Origin: CAIWHR01 sp963734085
GTDB lineage: Bacteria; Pseudomonadota; Gammaproteobacteria; Burkholderiales; Casimicrobiaceae
NCBI GenBank assembly: GCA_963734085.1
Contig: CAVTFT010000013.1
Span: 1-64,000, forward strand
Reading direction: 5' to 3'
Length of the DNA: 64,000 nucleotides
Below are positions 59,455 to 64,000 of this stretch, one piece after another. Each line of letters starts with the position of its first letter. Position 1 is the first letter of the stretch. Both the position numbers and the translations under genes were made by a program. Below the pieces are notes generated by a model. It was not told where the DNA came from, did not search any database, and saw nothing but the letters and a program-made list of their open reading frames with translations.

Positions 59455-60432
59455 ATGGTTACACGTCGCAGAGTTCTTCTGGCGCTGGGAGGAAGCGCAC
59501 TCGCGGCGCCTTGTGCGTCGATAGCGCAACAGCCAAGAATTCCGCGTGTTGACTATCTATCCCAAGGGTCGGAGGCAGACCGGGGCGTTTTTCTCCGTGC
59601 ATTCAAGGAGGGTCTTCGGGACCTGGGGTGGATCGACGGCAAGAACATTGTCATCGACGTGCACTGGTCTCCAGCCTACGAATTTCCGCAGCTGGCCGCG
59701 TCTTTGGTCAAGCGCAACCCGGCCGCGATCGTCGGGACTTGCATCCCGTCGACGCGCGCAGCAAAAGGCGCCACCACGACCATTCCGGTGGTCATGTCAG
59801 TGAATGGCGACCCGGTCGGAGCTGGGCTTGTAGCAAGCCTCGCGCGACCTGGCGCAAACGTTACCGGCATGTCCACGCTGTTCGAAGAATTGATCCCCAA
59901 GTGGTTCGAGATTATTACGACGATAAATCCCAACGTCCGCACCGTTGCTGTGGTGGCTAACCCGGAAAGCGTCGACGATGAGTACTGGTGGACCCAGGCC
60001 CAACAGGCGGCGGAGCGTATTCGTTTAAATGCCGTACGCAGTGAAGCGCACACTCCAGCGGACTTGGATCTCCAATTCGGGAGCATGAAGAAGCGGCGTA
60101 TCGAGGGGTTTGTCCTAATGGTCGATGCTTACTTTCTAAATGAGATGCAACGCATCGTGTCGCTGGCAAACGAATGGACCCTCCCTGGAGTCTATGGCTT
60201 CCGCGAGTACGTGGAGGCAGGCGGCCTCATCAGCTACGGCCTGAGTTACCGGGACTACTACAAAGGCGTCGCACGTTACGTCGACAAAGTGCTCCGAGGA
60301 ACGAAGCCGGCGGATCTTCCAGTCGAGCAACCGACCAAGATCCAACTTGCCATCAATCTCACATCCGCGAAGGTACTCGGCCTCACGATTCCGCAATCAC
60401 TTCTGGTGCGCGCGGACGAGGTGATTCAGTGA
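59455..60432 (+). CDS. ABC-type substrate-binding protein (ABC_sub_bind), 325 aa
   Basis: The N-terminus MVTRRRVLLALGGSALAAPC, with an AQQ end near residue 26, is a twin-arginine-like signal peptide. The mature part is a periplasmic binding fold: FLRAFKEGLRDLGWIDGKNIVID, IPVVMSVNGDPVGAGLVASLARPGANVTGMS, VYGFREYVEAGGLISYGLSY and the C-terminal KVLGLTIPQSLLVRADEVIQ typical of the ABC_sub_bind family. Ligands of this family are poorly known. No permease or ATPase gene is nearby. Its stop overlaps the start of a homologue. Confidence 0.9.
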   Translation: MVTRRRVLLALGGSALAAPCASIAQQPRIPRVDYLSQGSEADRGVFLRAFKEGLRDLGWIDGKNIVIDVHWSPAYEFPQLAASLVKRNPAAIVGTCIPSTRAAKGATTTIPVVMSVNGDPVGAGLVASLARPGANVTGMSTLFEELIPKWFEIITTINPNVRTVAVVANPESVDDEYWWTQAQQAAERIRLNAVRSEAHTPADLDLQFGSMKKRRIEGFVLMVDAYFLNEMQRIVSLANEWTLPGVYGFREYVEAGGLISYGLSYRDYYKGVARYVDKVLRGTKPADLPVEQPTKIQLAINLTSAKVLGLTIPQSLLVRADEVIQ

Positions 60433-61406
60433 TGGATCGCCGAACGTTCGTCGGCGCTGCAGGCGCTCTGCTTGCCGCACCGCTTGTCACGCGCGCGCAG
60501 CACCCCGGGAAGGTTTTCCGAATCGGCATTCTTGAGGCGATACCTGTCGAACAGAACGCCGGGAATCTCGACGCCCTGCGCAGGGGCCTGCAGGAGCTGG
60601 GCTACGTCCAAGGGCGAAACCTGATCATCGAATACCGATCGGCGGATGGTCGCGCCGAACGGTTCTCGGATCTCGCGCCCGAATTGGTGCGGCTCAAGGT
60701 CGATCTGATCGTGGCCAGGGGAACCCCTGCCACGAGGGCCGCCAAAGCGGCAACCGCAACAACGCCAGTGGTAATGGCCACGATGGGCGACCCGCGTGCC
60801 ATCGTGGCGAGCTTTGCGCGCCCGGGCGGCAACATTACGGGGGTGGTTACGTTCAGTACTGAGTTGACGGCGAAACGGATCGAGCTCCTGAGAGAGCTTG
60901 TTCCAAGTCTCTCGCGAGTCGGGTTGCTTCACAACATGGGCAATCCGGCCGCCCAACCCGAATGGGAGGAAACGATGATGGCGGCCCGTTCCCTCGGCTT
61001 CCGGGCCGAGCTCCTCGACGTGCGAACTCAGAACGATCTGGGCGTCGCATTCGAGCGGGCCGTCCGGGAACATGTCGACGCTCTTATCATTGGGGCGGAT
61101 GGTCTTACTCAATCGCTCCAACTGACGATTGTCGGCTTGGCGGCGCGCAACAAGCTGCCCGCGGCTTATCCTGCACGCGAGTTCGTCGAAGCGGGTGGAT
61201 TGATCGCCTACGGAGTGAACTATCCCGATCTTTATTTCCGGCTCGCAAGCTTCGTCGACAAGATACTCAAGGGCGCCAAGCCCGCCGACCTGCCCGTCGA
61301 GCAGCCGACGAGGTTCGAGCTAATCATCAACATGAAGACTGCGAAGACGCTTGGGCTCAACATTCCGCAGTCTGTATTGGCGCGCGCGGACGAAGTGATC
61401 CAGTAG
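60432..61406 (+). CDS. second ABC-type substrate-binding protein, 324 aa
   Basis: TGATG overlaps the upstream stop (one shared A), so the two are translationally coupled. The signal MDRRTFVGAAGALLAAPLVTRAQ has an R-R-T-F-V twin-arginine motif. The fold and landmarks match the upstream protein (LRRGLQELGYVQGRNLIIEYR, VVMATMGDPRAIVASFARPGGNITG, EFVEAGGLIAYGVNY, LGLNIPQSVLARADEVIQ). The sequences are diverged, consistent with an old duplication and different ligands. Confidence 0.9.
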   Translation: MDRRTFVGAAGALLAAPLVTRAQHPGKVFRIGILEAIPVEQNAGNLDALRRGLQELGYVQGRNLIIEYRSADGRAERFSDLAPELVRLKVDLIVARGTPATRAAKAATATTPVVMATMGDPRAIVASFARPGGNITGVVTFSTELTAKRIELLRELVPSLSRVGLLHNMGNPAAQPEWEETMMAARSLGFRAELLDVRTQNDLGVAFERAVREHVDALIIGADGLTQSLQLTIVGLAARNKLPAAYPAREFVEAGGLIAYGVNYPDLYFRLASFVDKILKGAKPADLPVEQPTRFELIINMKTAKTLGLNIPQSVLARADEVIQ

Positions 61407-61851
61407 ACGAGCGCCTCGAGCGATCGCCGTTAAATGTCTGGTCTCCGACACGCGCAACGGCTGGAGTGGGTCGTTCACGCTCATCTGCTCGCCCGTGCTG
61501 AGCGGCGGCTCCACGATCCACAGAGGCCCTTGACGCATGACCGGCTGCGGTACGTCATTCAGCGGTCGCTCGGTCGAATCGCGTCAATGCCGGCGACCGG
61601 CCACAGTCGTAGCGGATCGCACTCTATTGCCGTCATTGCGCGGTGTCGAATAACTACGTGCCTCCCTGCACGCAATGCAGGCAAGCCAGCGTGCCTGGGG
61701 CATGAAGGCAGACCCTAGGCGACCCTGCTGCGAACTCCCCATCTCTGCGTCACCTCGGTCAGTTCATACCGTGATAGCCTGAACCGGAATGCGCTTCCGA
61801 GGCTTCGATTTCCTGTCCCGTATCCTTCCATTTTGCAGTTGGAGGCAGAGC
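61407..61851. other. gene-free stretch
   Basis: I see no supported gene. The frame at 61436-61718 (MSGLRHAQRLEW...) is Arg/His/Ser-rich and unconvincing. The GNAT gene start at 61852 has GGAGGCAGAGC just upstream. Confidence 0.4.
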
Positions 61852-62490
61852 ATGAACTGGCCCAGCGATGACGACATATTGACAATGCTAGCGTTGCCTG
61901 AAGGCTACCGCGGCGGGCGGCTGAAGCGTTCCGAAGTCCCTTCACTCATTGCCAGCATTTCCGATTGGCACCCAGACATTTCCGTCGGCGCTGCCAGTTG
62001 CTATCTGCGCGAAGACTTCTACACCGACAAGGCGTGTCTTGATGGCGAAACCGAGAAAGACCTTCTCGTGATCCTCATCAAACGCGGTGACGAACTGGCG
62101 GGCATCGGTTCATGGGAGCGAGAGCAGGACGCGCTGGCAATCTATGCCCGGTTTGGGGCTATCGCCCCGCAGCATCGAGGTGCGAAATTGGCAGTGCGCG
62201 CGATGGAGTTTGGCGAGAACCTGGCCCGGGCGATGGGGGCGGGCTTCATTTACGGCCTCGCGACATTGAAGATACCCAATATGCAGCTCGCCTTGGAGCG
62301 TGCCGGGTACAAGCTGCTTGGTTTTGCGCCTGGGTACGACCGGGAGATGGTGGCGCCAGGCGTCGTGAAACGGGTCTACGAGGCGTTCTATGCCAAGGTA
62401 TTGGTACCCGACGAGGATCTACTGCGCCCGGATCCCAAGAACCTGTCGCCCAAAGCCAAGGCGCTCTTCGACGTACTGTTTCCCGACTGA
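61852..62490 (+). CDS. GNAT-family N-acetyltransferase (212 aa)
   Basis: The start at 61852 (MNWPSDDDILTMLALPEGYRG) has GGAGGCAGAGC at good spacing. The GNAT core lies at residues ~65-170: DLLVILIKRGDELAGIGSWE, AIYARFGAIAPQHRGAKLAVRAMEF (the Q/R-x-x-G-x-x-x-A acetyl-CoA-binding motif A region) and GFIYGLATLKIPNMQLALERAGYKLLGF. The C-terminus is charged. The substrate is unknown. It is a single-gene unit. Confidence 0.82.
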   Translation: MNWPSDDDILTMLALPEGYRGGRLKRSEVPSLIASISDWHPDISVGAASCYLREDFYTDKACLDGETEKDLLVILIKRGDELAGIGSWEREQDALAIYARFGAIAPQHRGAKLAVRAMEFGENLARAMGAGFIYGLATLKIPNMQLALERAGYKLLGFAPGYDREMVAPGVVKRVYEAFYAKVLVPDEDLLRPDPKNLSPKAKALFDVLFPD

Positions 62491-62752
62491 ATTAACCGCA
62501 TCAAGTCGGAGCCGTCGTGTAAATGGGGCGGCTTCCTCTATCGAGCGGGCCTCCATGCGTCTGCGACCTCCGTCAGCCACTCATATCAAATGTTGAGCGT
62601 CTGCTTTCTAGGGGCCGCGAGGCCTGCTGAGGGTCGTAGTCAGCCGCCGACATTGGTGATTCTCACCCGGCAGGCCACCTTGGCGATGCTGCGAGGTTAT
62701 GATGGGTCGGCGGTCCAAAGGAGTTGTCGTTGCATTTGACGACACCTGCGGT

Positions 62753-63014
62753 CAATTCTGAAATCGTGGGTCGAACATTACAACCGTGGCAGACCGCATA
62801 GCATGTTGGGACCTGGCGTACCCGATCCTCCGCCGGGCGCTGTGGTAGTCCCGAAATCCGAATCCCGACATCAATTGGCAGCGGGTGCGGTCGTGCTCGC
62901 GCGATCGGTGCTTGGCGGTTGCATCATGAATATTCTCTCGCGGCAGTCCCCGCGGGCGCGTAGTCGGCGTCACGAAGCCGCCTCATAGTCAAAAGGTAAT
63001 TATTGCGGACCACA
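62753..63014 (+). mobile_element. right-end remnant of an rve-type IS
   Basis: The frame reads L-K-S-W-V-E-H-Y-N-R-G-R-P-H-S and GPGVPDPPPGAVVVPKSESR, the transposase C-terminus. A one-base deletion near 62920 then disrupts the LGGLHHEYS block. The right terminal repeat AATTATTGCGGACCACA (62998-63014) is the exact complement of the left ends at 2740, 28554 and 35416. The rest of the element is deleted. The interval 62491-62752 has no gene. Confidence 0.85.
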
Positions 63015-63216
63015 CCGCCCGAGCACTTAGTCGGGCAAATGTTCGCGTTTGTCGGCCGCAACTCGCCGCCAGGCGCCGCGCCGCCGCTGGAACCAATAAA
63101 TATTGTAGTCTACTTAATTTTGGCGCATGCTTTTCTTCCCAGCAGTCCTGCCGCGACGGCTGGACCATTCAGAGCCTTTGCAGAATGACCGTTACATTCA
63201 TTTATGGGAGGATGCC

Positions 63217-64000
63217 ATGGCCGGTAACCAACCCCCGAAGCAACCGCCTGAGTCACTCGGCCCCGCGACAGCACCTGAAAATCAGGACGCCGACCTTCAG
63301 TTTGCGCTACAGGCGCTGCTGAGCGTTTATCAGCCAATTCTGGAGGAGGAGTTGGCGCGCGCTAAGGACCCTGCACGCCTGGAAAAGGAAGAGGGGGCCA
63401 GCCCTCCCAATTGCGACGACGAGCTCGCACAGGCGAACCAGATCTTCGAGAAATTCCTTACCGAGCAAGTCGCAGTCCGCCTGTTGCCGCCTGAAGCCCG
63501 TGAACTCCTAGGACCTATTGATCGTTGGCGCTGGTGCCTACGGCATATTCGTTGTTGCATTATCTTCGGCTGGCTGGTGTGCCGCCGCCCGCGCAACTTC
63601 AGGCTGTTCGTCTACTATCTCCATCAGTACTGGAGATGCGTACGCCAGGCTCTGGACATACCGGTCCATAGTCCGCTCACCGCCGACGAACGCGAAGATT
63701 TTCAGGCGCTCGTCAACGCGCTTGCCGTCGCCTACAAGCCCTTCCTGACAAATCAGCTCGCCTCGGTCGAGTTCCCGACCGGTATTCCCGAAGAAGTATT
63801 GGAAGGAAGAATCGATTGCCTCGAAGGCGAAGAGGAAGCCGCAGCGGTCTTCGAGCGCCTGCTGACCGTCGAAACCGCTCCTGCGCTGCTTGGCCGGCAG
63901 GCATTCGAAGCCCACCAAACGGAGCCGTTCTTTTGGTTCTGCCGCTGCTGGTGCTTATGCGGCATCCGTTTCGGTTGCTGCCTCGCCCACGCGCGGAGCT
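63217..64000 (+). CDS. Cys-rich hypothetical protein, runs off the window
   Basis: ATG 63217 follows GGGAGGATGCC, and the frame is open to the last base (at least 261 residues). The N-terminus is Pro-rich (GNQPPKQPPESLGPATAPENQ). Helical blocks follow (QFALQALLSVYQPILEEELARA, ELAQANQIFEKFLTEQVAVRLL). Two Cys/Trp/Arg-rich segments are striking: residues ~107-128 (WCLRHIRCCIIFGWLVCRRP) and ~238-256 (FFWFCRCWCLCGIRFGCCL). They look like metal-binding or membrane-inserting Cys clusters. Two helical blocks with PIL/PFL and EEE-type motifs hint at an internal repeat (YQPILEEELA, YKPFLTNQLA). The family is not recognised. Confidence 0.7.
   Translation, partial: MAGNQPPKQPPESLGPATAPENQDADLQFALQALLSVYQPILEEELARAKDPARLEKEEGASPPNCDDELAQANQIFEKFLTEQVAVRLLPPEARELLGPIDRWRWCLRHIRCCIIFGWLVCRRPRNFRLFVYYLHQYWRCVRQALDIPVHSPLTADEREDFQALVNALAVAYKPFLTNQLASVEFPTGIPEEVLEGRIDCLEGEEEAAAVFERLLTVETAPALLGRQAFEAHQTEPFFWFCRCWCLCGIRFGCCLAHARS

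Noticed and set aside
1..64000. CRISPR array
   Set aside because: No series of regularly spaced 24-40-bp direct repeats with variable spacers; the repeats present are tandem or IS-derived.

Overview
This is GC-rich DNA with bacterial gene structure. The gene families (LysR, Sfp-type phosphopantetheinyl transferase, twin-arginine-like periplasmic binding proteins of the ABC_sub_bind type, winged-helix/cyclase-ATPase-TPR regulators) point to a proteobacterium, probably a soil or sediment betaproteobacterium or close relative. No rRNA, complete tRNA or core housekeeping gene fixes the lineage. Much of the window is accessory DNA: at least twelve complete, truncated or nested insertion-sequence pieces, one group II intron relic, three site-specific recombinases and several genes killed by single-base changes.

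Layout. 0-5 kb: decayed and small hypothetical genes, a two-gene minus-strand operon and a LysR gene with an in-frame TAG. 5.4-6.7 kb: a PAS-GGDEF-hemerythrin signalling protein behind a perfect palindrome. 6.8-9.6 kb: IS debris around an intact IS110/IS1111-type element. 9.7-12.5 kb: a caspase-like protease and an alpha/beta hydrolase, 15 nt apart, hemmed in by IS elements; this is a candidate conflict (defence) module. 12.6-14.0 kb: an IS with TGTGCTCCGCAATAATT-type ends, inserted against the 3' end of the next operon.

13.9-23.3 kb: a tightly coupled six-gene minus-strand operon. In transcription order it encodes a 13-residue-repeat protein, a beta-sandwich protein, a Cys-rich protein with a Tyr/Pro/Gly-rich linker, a helical plus beta-sandwich protein, a KS-AT-KR-ACP-methyltransferase polyketide synthase and a phosphopantetheinyl transferase. 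It looks like a biosynthetic and structural system in which a one-module polyketide is made alongside four proteins I do not recognise. It is the best candidate for an undescribed system.

23.6-51.5 kb: three recombinases (tyrosine, serine, tyrosine), each immediately right of a copy of the same tRNA-3'-end-like sequence (23.76, 45.28 and 50.29 kb). This suggests elements stacked at one attachment site. Cargo includes a winged-helix-ATPase regulator with a 38-codon companion, a beta-propeller/ASPM-type protein with a Cys-rich tail, a secreted 630-residue protein, a damaged operon with a Big-like protein, an XRE regulator and a penicillin-acylase-family hydrolase.

52-64 kb: an adenylate cyclase-ATPase-TPR regulator, a truncated IS1182-type transposase, a field of very small membrane proteins (some paralogous), two overlapping ABC-type binding proteins, a GNAT acetyltransferase, one more IS end, and a Cys-rich protein running off the window. 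Three proteins in different places (21.5, 34.6 and 63.5 kb onward) share unusual CC/CxC clusters, which may link these loci.
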